Shown here one piece after another: positions 27,775 to 36,315 of a DNA stretch of 64,000 nt. Below the pieces are notes generated by a model, which did not search any database, had not been told where the DNA came from, and worked only from the letters and a program-made list of their open reading frames with translations. Positions within the stretch are counted from its first letter, which is position 1. Every line of letters starts with the position of its first letter. The translations under genes and the position numbers were made by a program. This stretch comes from Sporosarcina sp. P34. GTDB lineage: Bacteria > Bacillota > Bacilli > Bacillales_A > Planococcaceae. Where the stretch lies: positions 1 to 64,000 of the forward strand of contig NZ_PDZC01000001.1 in NCBI RefSeq assembly GCF_002743375.1. Reading direction: 5' to 3'.

Positions 27775-28299
27775 ATGAAATCACGAAACATTCTGTTTCT
27801 GCTGACGTTTCTTATCGGAATTGTAATGCTGATCATCTCGTTTTATCCGTATAGACAAATGATCGTACTTGAAGAGGTTCGGAGCGAACAACCAAAAGCG
27901 TATTATCTTCCATTACACGAGAATAGAAATTTTCAAATTCAATATATTCATTCCATCCATTTGTCCAATGTGAAAGAGCAGTATCGCATTACCGACAATG
28001 GAAAGCTCCGTTTCGAATTTATGCAGTATGAAGATGTAGCCATCGGTTTGCCGGGTTATGCAGAGGAAGGCGAAACACTGAAAGTAGAAGATGGCGTTTA
28101 TACGCTTACATTCGAAAACCGCGTGATAGACTCGTTTGTTCTCTATGTAGGTAGAGTGAATACAGATCTGTCTTTGCGATATGAGCAACAAGATTACCAT
28201 CTAAAAGAATTTCTTCAAAAGGGGCATTCTTATGATTTTCATGTAGCGAAGGTTTCAAATTATAAGATGTTAAAAGGAGTTAGATTAAATGAAAAATAA
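27775..28299 (+). CDS. DUF1850 domain protein of TRAP-TAXI operon
   Basis: About 174 residues with one N-terminal membrane segment (ILFLLTFLIGIVMLIISFY, about 5-23) and an outside beta-rich domain with FQIQYIHSIHLSNVKEQYRI. DUF1850 genes accompany TAXI transporters in many Firmicutes; the role is unknown. AAAGGA precedes ATG 27775. Its last 11 bases overlap the permease start. Confidence 0.85.
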   Translation: MKSRNILFLLTFLIGIVMLIISFYPYRQMIVLEEVRSEQPKAYYLPLHENRNFQIQYIHSIHLSNVKEQYRITDNGKLRFEFMQYEDVAIGLPGYAEEGETLKVEDGVYTLTFENRVIDSFVLYVGRVNTDLSLRYEQQDYHLKEFLQKGHSYDFHVAKVSNYKMLKGVRLNEK

Positions 28300-30325
28300 T
28301 AAAGATCGGGAAAAAGATATTCCCGCTATCTCTGATGAAGAAATGGGTACACTTTCTGAACAAGAACAACTCGAAATTCTTCAAAAGTACGACCCTGAAT
28401 CCAATACGAGAGATCTGAAAGGCTTAATCGGGAAGATTGTATTTTTCGGTTTGTTGGCATTTTCCATATTTCAGTTGTATACAGCGATTGGTAAACCATT
28501 TACAGCTCAAATCCAGCGATCAATTCACTTAGGATTTGCTTTATCACTTATATTCTTGTTGTTCCCTGCTAGGAAAAAAATCGGTGTGCGTCGCGACAAA
28601 GTTCCATTTTATGATATTATTTTATCTTTATTGGCGATCGCAGTTGGTTTATACTGGCCATTATTTATTGACGAATTAGTATATCGTGTGGGACGTGTAT
28701 CCGACGTCGATTTAATAATCGGTATTTTAGCGGTTCTCCTTACACTAGAGGCAGCGAGACGTGCGGTAGGAATGCCGATCACAATTATCTCAGTGGTGTT
28801 TCTCACTTATGCGTTCTTTGGACCTTATTTCCCCGGGTTCCTTGCACATAGAGGGCAAAGTGTAGAAAATCTCGTTCAACTCATGTTCTTTACAACGGAC
28901 GGGATTCTCGGTACGCCAATTAGTGTATCCGCCACTTTCATCTTCGTCTTCCTATTATTTGGAGCGTTCTTAGTGAAGACTGGTGTTGGTAACTACTTTA
29001 ATGACTTGGCGGTAGTATTGGCAGGACGTTTGACTGGCGGACCGGCAAAAGTCGCTATTTTCTCAAGTGCTTTGCAAGGGACAATTTCAGGTAGTTCTGT
29101 AGCAAATGTCGTTGGGTCCGGTTCGTACACGATCCCGATGATGAAGAAGTTAGGTTACCGAAAAGAATTCGCAGGCGGAGTAGAGGCAGCTGCGTCTACA
29201 GGTGGACAGATTATGCCACCTATCATGGGAGCCGCTGCATTCCTGATGGTTGAATTTATCGGGGGCGTTACGTATTGGGAAATTGCCAAAGCAGCAGCTA
29301 TCCCCGCGTTGCTGTACTTCACGGGAATTTGGATCATGACCCATTTCGAAGCAAAGCGTGTTGGTTTGCAAGGGATGGATGCCTCACAAATTCCTAATCG
29401 TAAAGAAACGCTGAAAAAGATATATTTATTACTACCGATTGTAGGGATTATTGTCTTCCTATTAATAGGTATACCTACGATGAAAGCGGCTTTACTCGGT
29501 ATCGTATTAACCATTGCAGTGAGTGCAATCAGTAAAGAAACGAGAATTGGATTTAAAGATATGATTGAGGCGTTAGTGGACGGTGCACGTACAGCCTTGG
29601 CTGTAGCAGCTGCAACTGCTTGTGCAGGTATTATTGTCGGTGTTGTCGTCAAGACGGGTCTTGGGCTTAGCTTGGCAACCGGCTTGATCTCAGCGGCTGG
29701 CGGTAACATCTTGCTTACATTAATTTTCACGATGCTCGCGGCAATTATTCTGGGTATGGGCTCTCCAACGACGGCAAACTATGTGATTACATCTACAATC
29801 GCAGCACCTGCCATCATTACGTTATTGATGCTAGGTGAGCCTACAGGTGCAGCAGTGCCGATTGTAGTGGCGGTATCTGCACACTTATTCGTATTTTACT
29901 TTGGTATCATTGCGGATATTACACCGCCTGTTGCACTCGCTGCCTTTGCAGCTTCCGGTATTTCAGGTGGGGATCCGATCAAGACTGGTGTCACTTCCGC
30001 GAAACTAGCGATTGCTGCATTCATCATTCCGTACATGTTCGTCTTTAATCCGGCGATGCTAATGCTCGACTCGAGTATACTAGAGATTGTTTGGGTGACT
30101 TTGACTGCCATTATTGGTATGGTCGCAATCGGAGCGGGGATCATTGGCTTCTGGTATAGTAAACTGAACTGGATTCTGCGAATTATCACGATATGTACAG
30201 GCATGTTGTTGATCTACCCAGAAACTATCACAGATATTATCGGTTTAGTATTATTCATTATCTTGCTGGTGTCTCAGTGGATGGGCAATAAGAAAAATAA
30301 TTCGCCAACATTGGCTTCAAATTAA
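28289..30325 (+). CDS. TRAP transporter fused permease, 4TM/12TM type
   Basis: A single 678-residue protein combining the small (DctQ) and large (DctM) TRAP membrane subunits. After a soluble acidic N-terminus come about four helices (about 50-190), then a longer helical part with GALPLFLL-type repeats and QGTISGSSVANVVGSGSYTIPMMKKLGY (about 272-299), which contains the transporter core. It uses an ion gradient (usually Na+) rather than ATP. Co-directional with the DUF1850 gene, with 11 bases of overlap. Confidence 0.93.
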   Translation: MKNNKDREKDIPAISDEEMGTLSEQEQLEILQKYDPESNTRDLKGLIGKIVFFGLLAFSIFQLYTAIGKPFTAQIQRSIHLGFALSLIFLLFPARKKIGVRRDKVPFYDIILSLLAIAVGLYWPLFIDELVYRVGRVSDVDLIIGILAVLLTLEAARRAVGMPITIISVVFLTYAFFGPYFPGFLAHRGQSVENLVQLMFFTTDGILGTPISVSATFIFVFLLFGAFLVKTGVGNYFNDLAVVLAGRLTGGPAKVAIFSSALQGTISGSSVANVVGSGSYTIPMMKKLGYRKEFAGGVEAAASTGGQIMPPIMGAAAFLMVEFIGGVTYWEIAKAAAIPALLYFTGIWIMTHFEAKRVGLQGMDASQIPNRKETLKKIYLLLPIVGIIVFLLIGIPTMKAALLGIVLTIAVSAISKETRIGFKDMIEALVDGARTALAVAAATACAGIIVGVVVKTGLGLSLATGLISAAGGNILLTLIFTMLAAIILGMGSPTTANYVITSTIAAPAIITLLMLGEPTGAAVPIVVAVSAHLFVFYFGIIADITPPVALAAFAASGISGGDPIKTGVTSAKLAIAAFIIPYMFVFNPAMLMLDSSILEIVWVTLTAIIGMVAIGAGIIGFWYSKLNWILRIITICTGMLLIYPETITDIIGLVLFIILLVSQWMGNKKNNSPTLASN

Positions 30326-30333
30326 ATAATGTC

Positions 30334-30378
30334 TAAAAAGACTTGCCGGCTCTAAATGGAGCTTGCAAGTCTTTTATT
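30334..30378 (+). terminator. Terminator of the TRAP operon
   Basis: AAAAGACTTGC pairs with GCAAGTCTTTTA across the loop. Confidence 0.85.
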
Positions 30379-30713
30379 TTACTGATGAGAGATAAGAATT
30401 TTCAGAAATTTGTATGCACTTTTATATCTCTACAAATCTATCTAGGTGAAAAGAGCTAGATTGAATAGATTTTTTACTAGAGGACGAGTCTAGTATGTAT
30501 AAGGATTCCCGTCGAAAAGTGAATTTTAAAACACATGACAATATAAAAGTCAAGAAGCCGAAGGACCGAAAACCAGTCAAACTATTTTGGACTAATTACG
30601 CAGTTTTACCAACACGAGTTATGTATATACTACATATAAGCGGATCAGTCATAACGAATAAACTATATAGATCGGTACAGAAACCAATCAAATCAAAAAG
30701 GAGAGAAAATACT

Positions 30714-30863
30714 ATGAGTACACAAGAGACATGGTGGGAAAACGTTTTTGAAGGGCACTTGGCACATGGTTTTAACAAAGAACGTATGAGTGAGCTGGAT
30801 CATGAAGAGTTTTTATATTTTGAGAATGATTCAACAGAAGAACAATTAAACCCCATGCAGTAA
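30714..30863 (+). CDS. Small hypothetical protein
   Basis: A 49-residue frame, MSTQETWWENVFEGHLAHGFNKERMS and an acidic tail, with AAGGAGAG well placed before ATG 30714. No family recognised. An in-frame extension to 30495 lacks a ribosome site and I do not accept it. The 388-base gap before it (30326-30713) contains only the terminator and AT-rich sequence. Confidence 0.5.
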   Translation: MSTQETWWENVFEGHLAHGFNKERMSELDHEEFLYFENDSTEEQLNPMQ

Positions 30864-30961
30864 ATGAAGGGAGAAGAGTCTCTGAATAGTTTACTGAACG
30901 TCCATAAAAGTCGGTAATTTTTCTACTGGTATAGAAAAATTATCGATTTTTAATTTCTTTG

Positions 30962-30990
30962 TTTACAACTAGGGAAGATAATGCTATTAT
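30962..30990 (+). promoter_or_regulatory. Promoter of the tRNA-Val gene
   Basis: TTTACA (30962-30967) and TATTAT (30985-30990) spaced 17 bases apart, with an extended TGC before the -10 box. Confidence 0.75.
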
Positions 30991-31048
30991 AGTATTTGTG
31001 CTTGAGAGCCTAACTAACTCACTTCAACATGCACATCCTAGTATGATC

Positions 31049-31121
31049 GATTCCGTAGCTCAGCTGGGAGAGCGCCACCTTGACAGGGTGGAGGTCGCTG
31101 GTTCGAGCCCAGTCGGAGTCA
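31049..31121 (+). tRNA. tRNA-Val (GAC anticodon)
   Basis: A 73-base cloverleaf. The acceptor stem GATTCCG pairs with CGGAGTC (one G-T pair). The anticodon loop is CTTGACA with GAC, reading GUC valine codons. The T arm has GGTTCGAGCCC. CCA is not encoded and the discriminator base is A. Confidence 0.95.
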
Positions 31122-31170
31122 TAGGTGCCAAACCTAAGTTATTTACCGTAGGAACACGGTTTATAACCAT

Positions 31171-31211
31171 AAACAGTCCTATTAGACCGAATGTCTAGGG
31201 GCTGTTTTTTT
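31171..31211 (+). terminator. Terminator after tRNA-Val
   Basis: AAACAGTCC, then TTAGAC/GTCTA and GGGCTGTTTTTTT. Confidence 0.8.
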
Positions 31212-31325
31212 ATGTCTAGATTTTTTCACATATACTGTCAAAAGCTATTCAAGCGCACCATCCGTCATGCGGTGTATAATTATAATACGAACACCTATTT
31301 AAGTAAGCAGGAGGGCTACCATACA

Positions 31326-32219
31326 ATGAAAAGAAAACAGATCACATCTAATGTACAAGAATATACAGTGGAAGAACAGATAGAGCTCTTGCCGTATTTA
31401 TTGAAGATTATGTCAAAAAGCAGTAGAAATTCGGTGAAATCCATTCTTACACGTGGCCAAGTTATGGTGGATGGTCAGATGACAACAAAGCACAATCAGC
31501 CGTTAGCGCCTGGACAAAAGGTAGAAATACAAAGCAATAAAACCGCGATAAATGTCTCGAAATTAGTCGGTGTATCTATTCTCCATGAAGATGAAGATAT
31601 AATCGTGATCAATAAAGATGCAGGGATTCTATCTGTAGCTTCTGAAAAAGAAAAAGATCAGACTGCCTATAGAGAAATCACAAAGTATGTGAAGAGGAGC
31701 CATCCTGAAAATCGAATTTTTGTTGTGCACCGTCTGGATAGAGATACTTCGGGTGTGATGATGTTTGCTAAAAACGAAGAAACCCAACAAGCGTTGCAAA
31801 GTACATGGAATGAATCGGTAAAGGAACGTTTGTATACTGCGCTTGTCGAAGGGAAAGTACGTACACAATCAGGAACTATTTCATCTTGGTTAACGGAAAA
31901 TAGTGCATTCAGAGTATACTCGAGTCCAACTGACAATGGAGGACAACATGCTATTACACATTATAGAAGAGTACAAGCGAATAAGAGTTGTTCATTGCTA
32001 GAAGTTCTTCTAGAAACCGGCCGAAAAAATCAAATCCGTGTGCATATGGAAGAATTGGGTCATCCAGTGATGGGTGACAAAAAGTATGGTGCTACAGGCA
32101 ACCCTTTGCGTAGAGTGGGACTTCATGCCACAGCTTTGTCTTTTCTACATCCACGTACAGGGGAATTAGTTCGGTTTGAAGCGGAAGTACCGCAAATCTT
32201 CATTACGCGCTCAAAATAA
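31326..32219 (+). CDS. RluA-family pseudouridine synthase (second paralogue)
   Basis: About 297 residues. N-terminal S4-like domain (about residues 14-75, RNSVKSILTRGQVMVDGQMTT) and the catalytic FVVHRLDRDTSGVMMFAKN (about 130-148), then ETGRKNQIRVHMEELGHPVMGDKKYG. Target RNA unknown. AGGAGGGC precedes ATG 31326; upstream in-frame codons to 31191 overlap the tRNA terminator and are rejected. It follows the tRNA gene but is separated by its terminator. Confidence 0.88.
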   Translation: MKRKQITSNVQEYTVEEQIELLPYLLKIMSKSSRNSVKSILTRGQVMVDGQMTTKHNQPLAPGQKVEIQSNKTAINVSKLVGVSILHEDEDIIVINKDAGILSVASEKEKDQTAYREITKYVKRSHPENRIFVVHRLDRDTSGVMMFAKNEETQQALQSTWNESVKERLYTALVEGKVRTQSGTISSWLTENSAFRVYSSPTDNGGQHAITHYRRVQANKSCSLLEVLLETGRKNQIRVHMEELGHPVMGDKKYGATGNPLRRVGLHATALSFLHPRTGELVRFEAEVPQIFITRSK

Positions 32220-32230
32220 TAATCGATTCA

Positions 32231-32270
32231 TATGGCAGTTCCTTAGTGTATCCAAGGAACTGCTTTTTTA
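32231..32270 (+). terminator. Terminator after the second RluA-type gene
   Basis: GCAGTTCCTT, loop, AAGGAACTGCTTTTTT. Confidence 0.9.
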
Positions 32271-32306
32271 TGTGATTTCATTCACATGTATAGTTAAATG
32301 GCTAAA

Positions 32307-32335
32307 TTGACAAAATATCTAGAATTGCATATACT
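32307..32335 (+). promoter_or_regulatory. SigA promoter of the metal P-ATPase gene
   Basis: TTGACA (32307-32312) and TATACT (32330-32335) separated by 17 bases. Confidence 0.8.
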
Positions 32336-32342
32336 ACAAGTA

Positions 32343-32368
32343 ATCAATCAAACGGACGATTGAATGAT
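32343..32368 (+). promoter_or_regulatory. Candidate metal-sensor operator
   Basis: An imperfect palindrome: ATCAATCAAAC, 4-base centre GGAC, GATTGAATGAT; 9 of 11 arm positions pair. It begins at the predicted transcription start. ArsR-family sensors such as CadC and CzrA bind similar 12-2-12-like palindromes, but the sensor gene is not in this region. Confidence 0.55.
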
Positions 32369-32410
32369 GGAATAAGGTAAAATGAACGAATTTTTGAGAG
32401 GACTGGTCAC

Positions 32411-34513
32411 ATGGCTTCTGAGAAAAATGTCTATCGCCTACAAAATTTATCGTGCACAAGTTGTGCTGCGAAATTCGAGAAAAATGTCCGGCAGATTGAA
32501 TCTGTGGAAGATGTGCAGTTAAACTTTGGTGCATCCAAATTAACAGTTGCGGGAGAGGCTTCTATTTTACAATTAGAGGCGGCAGGAGCATTTGACGGTA
32601 TTAAAGTGTTTCCTGAAAAACAGCGGACTAGTAAACAACATACGCCCTTTTGGAAAAAACGTGAAAATCAAACGACTATTGCTTCGTTAGTTTTGCTTCT
32701 AGCAGGGTATGCAGTATCTACCGCAAATGGTGATCATAATTGGCTGTCGATCGCTCTGTTTCTCTCTGCGATTATAATCGGTGGATTCAGTTTAATGAAG
32801 GAAGGATTAACGAATCTTTTTAAACTTGAATTTGATATGTCTACATTGATGACAATCGCAGTCATTGGGGCTGCACTCATTGGTGACTGGGCAGAAGGTG
32901 CGGTCGTAGTGTTCCTCTTCTCTGTCAGTGAAGCATTAGAAAGTTATTCAATTGATAAAGCGAGAAATTCCATTACATCACTAATTGAAATCGCCCCTAC
33001 AACGGCAATTGTACTTCGCGGAAATAATGAATATGAAGTGGATGTAGAGGATTTACGTATTAATGATGTGATTTTGATTAAACCGGGACAAAAGATTGCG
33101 ATGGATGGTGAAGTAATCCAAGGTGACTCATCCGTTAACCAAGCCGCCATTACAGGTGAATCTGTGCCCGTACACAAAGTAGTTGGAGACGAAGTGTTTG
33201 CAGGTACTTTGAATGAGGAAGGTGCAATGCAAGTACGCGTGACGAAACTAGCTGAAGATACTACGATTGCCAAAATCATTCACTTAGTAGAAGAAGCTCA
33301 GGCGGAAAAAGCACCGACACAACAATTTGTCGATCGCTTTGCGAGATACTATACACCAGCTATTTTAGTTATTTCTTTACTGATCATGATCATACCGCCG
33401 CTTTTACTAGGTGGAGTATGGGGTGAATGGTTCTATAAAGGTCTTGTCGTATTAGTAGTTGGCTGCCCTTGCGCATTAGTTATCTCCACGCCTATTGCGA
33501 TCGTTACAGCGATTGGGAACGCTGCACGCAATGGTGTATTGATCAAAGGTGGCATTCATTTAGAAGAAACGGGACAAATCAACGTGGTAGCTTTTGATAA
33601 AACAGGTACGCTCACTGAAGGACGTCCGGAAGTAACAGATGTCGTGTCGGTTTCTTCATTAACGGAAGATCAAATAGTGCAACAAGCAGCTTCTATCGAG
33701 AAGTTTTCCCAACATCCATTAGCCACATCGATTTTGCGGGCAGCGGAGAAATTACCGCTTGGATTACTGTCGGTACATCAATTCCAATCCATTACAGGCA
33801 AAGGCGCAAAAGCTATGATTGGAGAGCGTTTAGTGCATGTGGGCAGTCCGAATTTATTCCGGGAACTGAACACAGTGGAAGAATCTATTGAACAGCAGAT
33901 TCAAGCGTTTCAGAAACAAGGTAAAACCGTTATGCTTGTCTGGTCTGAAGCGGGTTTAGAAGGAATAATAGCAGTAGCTGATCAAGTGCGTAAAAGTAGT
34001 GTGAAGGTTATCCAGAAGCTTCATGAGATGGGTAAGAAGACGGTGATGCTAACGGGTGATAATCAATCGACCGCCCTGTCAATTGGAACGCAACTTGGGT
34101 TATCAGAAGTCAAAGCGGAATTATTACCCGATCAAAAAGTTGAAATGATTAAATCATTAGGTCAATACGGTAAAGTGGCGATGGTGGGTGACGGAGTGAA
34201 CGACGCACCAGCATTAGCTACAGCAAATGTCGGTATTGCAATGGGAGGTGCAGGAACAGATACTGCACTTGAAACGGCAGATATTGCATTGATGGCAGAT
34301 GACTTGGAGAAACTTCCCTATACGATCAAATTAAGCTCGCGCACGAAACAAATCATTGTGCAAAATATCTCGATCGCACTTGGTTTAAAAGTGCTTGCGC
34401 TACTTCTCATTATCCCAGGTTGGCTGACATTATGGATGGCGGTCATGGCAGACATGGGTGCGACGGTCATTGTCGTATTAAATTCATTGCGACTCATGAA
34501 AAATAAAATATAA
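32411..34513 (+). CDS. cadA: Heavy-metal P1B-type ATPase (Cd2+/Zn2+/Co2+ exporter, CadA/ZntA type)
   Basis: A 700-residue P-type pump exporting toxic divalent metals. Its parts: one N-terminal HMA domain (about 5-70) with LSCTSCAAKF, about 8 membrane helices, transduction TGES in AAITGESVPVHK, the metal-binding CPC in VVGCPCALVIST (about 355), phosphorylated Asp in FDKTGTLTEGRPE (about 395), and GVNDAPALATANVGIAMGG. CPC with the C-terminal MGATVIVVLNSLRLM suits the Zn/Cd/Co group more than copper. A promoter with an operator precedes it. It stands alone, without cadC. Confidence 0.92.
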   Translation: MASEKNVYRLQNLSCTSCAAKFEKNVRQIESVEDVQLNFGASKLTVAGEASILQLEAAGAFDGIKVFPEKQRTSKQHTPFWKKRENQTTIASLVLLLAGYAVSTANGDHNWLSIALFLSAIIIGGFSLMKEGLTNLFKLEFDMSTLMTIAVIGAALIGDWAEGAVVVFLFSVSEALESYSIDKARNSITSLIEIAPTTAIVLRGNNEYEVDVEDLRINDVILIKPGQKIAMDGEVIQGDSSVNQAAITGESVPVHKVVGDEVFAGTLNEEGAMQVRVTKLAEDTTIAKIIHLVEEAQAEKAPTQQFVDRFARYYTPAILVISLLIMIIPPLLLGGVWGEWFYKGLVVLVVGCPCALVISTPIAIVTAIGNAARNGVLIKGGIHLEETGQINVVAFDKTGTLTEGRPEVTDVVSVSSLTEDQIVQQAASIEKFSQHPLATSILRAAEKLPLGLLSVHQFQSITGKGAKAMIGERLVHVGSPNLFRELNTVEESIEQQIQAFQKQGKTVMLVWSEAGLEGIIAVADQVRKSSVKVIQKLHEMGKKTVMLTGDNQSTALSIGTQLGLSEVKAELLPDQKVEMIKSLGQYGKVAMVGDGVNDAPALATANVGIAMGGAGTDTALETADIALMADDLEKLPYTIKLSSRTKQIIVQNISIALGLKVLALLLIIPGWLTLWMAVMADMGATVIVVLNSLRLMKNKI

Positions 34514-34522
34514 AATACGTAG

Positions 34523-34556
34523 AAACTTCAGTCGAATCAATCGTCTGAAGTTTTTT
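34523..34556 (+). terminator. Terminator after the P-ATPase gene
   Basis: AACTTCAG, loop, CTGAAGTTTTTT. Confidence 0.85.
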
Positions 34557-34612
34557 CTATTGAATAAAATGGTAGACTGATAACAACAACCATCATGAGG
34601 AGTGTGGATAAT

Positions 34613-36001
34613 TTGGCAATGACTAGTCTGGAACTTGAAATGATTATGAACAAACAGAAGCAATATTATGTATCAGGAGTAACGCGTAGTATTTCATTTC
34701 GCAAAATGATGCTGGAAAAGCTGTATAAAGCGATTCAAAAGCACGAGAAAGAAATCTCGGATGCATTGCATAAAGATCTACACAAACCTCCGCTTGAAGC
34801 CTATGTAGCAGAGATCGGCTTTGTGTTATCCAGTATTACGCATATGATCGATCATTTGGAAGAATGGGCAGCGCCTGAAAAAGTAAAGACACCACTCCAT
34901 TTACAACCAGCAACGAGCTTTATCGTGAAGGAACCATATGGCACTGCATTGATTATCGGACCCTTTAACTATCCGTTCCAACTGTTGATTGATCCGTTAA
35001 TAGGCTCAATCGCAGCAGGGAATTGTACAGTGTTGAAACCTTCGGAAGATGCATTGCATACAGCTGCTGTCGTAGACAAGATCATTTCAAGTGTATTTCC
35101 GGCGGAGTATGTATCTGTTGTGCATGGTCACAAAGAAGAAACACAACTGTTACTCGGCGCACCATTTGATTATGTATTCTTTACCGGAAGTGCAAAAGTC
35201 GGGAAAATCGTCATGAAAGCGTGTGCGGAGAGATTGACTCCATTGACATTAGAATTGGGCGGAAAAAGTCCAGCCGTTGTCGATCATACTGCAGATATCA
35301 AAAAAGCGGCTGAGAAGATCGTTTGGGGTAAGTATATGAATGCAGGCCAAACATGCGTAGCACCAGACTATGTACTAGCTGACGTTTCGATTTACGATGA
35401 ATTACTGAATGAAATGAAGAGCGCGATCCAACGGTTTTACGGGAAAGATGCACAGAAGAGTGCTGACTACGGTCGCATAATTGCCGACCGTCATTTCGAT
35501 CGATTGGTGAAAATATTAGATCAAGATCAAGCATATATCGTAGAAGGCGGGAAGACAGATGCTGCGGATAAATACATCGAGCCGACGATTTTAGCGCTTT
35601 CGGACTGGAATAGCGCTAGTATGCAAGAGGAGTTATTTGGGCCGATCTTGCCTGTTCTTCCGTATGATAATTTAGGTATGGCCATTCAGCAAATTAGCAT
35701 GTTACCTAAACCACTTGCTGCATACCTTTTCACTGAAAACGATGAGGCAGCGAATCATTTCATCGAAGTATTGCCTTTTGGCGGTGGTTGTATCAATGAC
35801 ACCATCTCCCATGTGGCCAACATTCATTTACCGTTTGGCGGAGTAGGGCCTTCCGGAATGAATCAATATCATGGGAAAGCAAGTTTTGAAACATTCTCCC
35901 ATTCCAAATCGATGATGAAAAAGAGTACCGCAGTATCGGTGCCTATAGCATTTCCTCCCTATAGAGGGAAATTGTCAGTAGTAAAGCGTTTCATTCGCTA
36001 A
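34613..36001 (+). CDS. Aldehyde dehydrogenase (class 3 type)
   Basis: NAD(P)+-dependent oxidation of aldehydes to acids. About 462 residues, the short class-3/YwdH-like group. Visible: GTALIIGPFNYPFQLLIDPLIGSI (about 108-131), FFTGSAKVGK (about 190), catalytic Glu in LTLELGGKSPAVV and Cys in MNAGQTCVAPDYV (about 240). Start TTG 34613 has AGGAG at 34597; ATG 34619 is an alternative. Substrate not determined. Transcribed alone between the P-ATPase and murE. Confidence 0.9.
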   Translation: MAMTSLELEMIMNKQKQYYVSGVTRSISFRKMMLEKLYKAIQKHEKEISDALHKDLHKPPLEAYVAEIGFVLSSITHMIDHLEEWAAPEKVKTPLHLQPATSFIVKEPYGTALIIGPFNYPFQLLIDPLIGSIAAGNCTVLKPSEDALHTAAVVDKIISSVFPAEYVSVVHGHKEETQLLLGAPFDYVFFTGSAKVGKIVMKACAERLTPLTLELGGKSPAVVDHTADIKKAAEKIVWGKYMNAGQTCVAPDYVLADVSIYDELLNEMKSAIQRFYGKDAQKSADYGRIIADRHFDRLVKILDQDQAYIVEGGKTDAADKYIEPTILALSDWNSASMQEELFGPILPVLPYDNLGMAIQQISMLPKPLAAYLFTENDEAANHFIEVLPFGGGCINDTISHVANIHLPFGGVGPSGMNQYHGKASFETFSHSKSMMKKSTAVSVPIAFPPYRGKLSVVKRFIR

Positions 36002-36027
36002 CTGTTGGGAAATCCACACTGTTGACC

Positions 36028-36058
36028 ATGCGCTTTGCTGTCTCTTGCCAGCAAAGTG
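36028..36058 (+). terminator. Candidate terminator of the aldehyde dehydrogenase gene
   Basis: GCGCTTTGCTG, loop, CAGCAAAGTGC, then CTTTG. The T run is short. The rest of the 314-base gap to murE holds one extended -10 box (TGTTATACT, 36270-36278). Confidence 0.55.
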
Positions 36059-36315
36059 CCTTTGTGATCACCAATGATCGTTTTACCAATCCATATCATT
36101 CAAGTAACGGACAATGGGAGTAGATTATTTCGGCATGATATAGAAACTTCAGGCTATATTCCATGCTGGATGTGATAAGAAAAGATGCGTATAATAGGAA
36201 TGATAGATTCATTCTATAATACATCATTTTCCAGAATAAAAAGCCTTTCTGAGTTACTATTCGCCTTTTTGTTATACTTACACGAGTTACTCACCAACGT
36301 ATTGGAGGAAACCAA

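Noticed and set aside
30495..30713. N-terminal extension of the 49-residue protein
   Set aside because: No ribosome site and an unlikely Lys-rich composition; AAGGAGAG supports the start at 30714.
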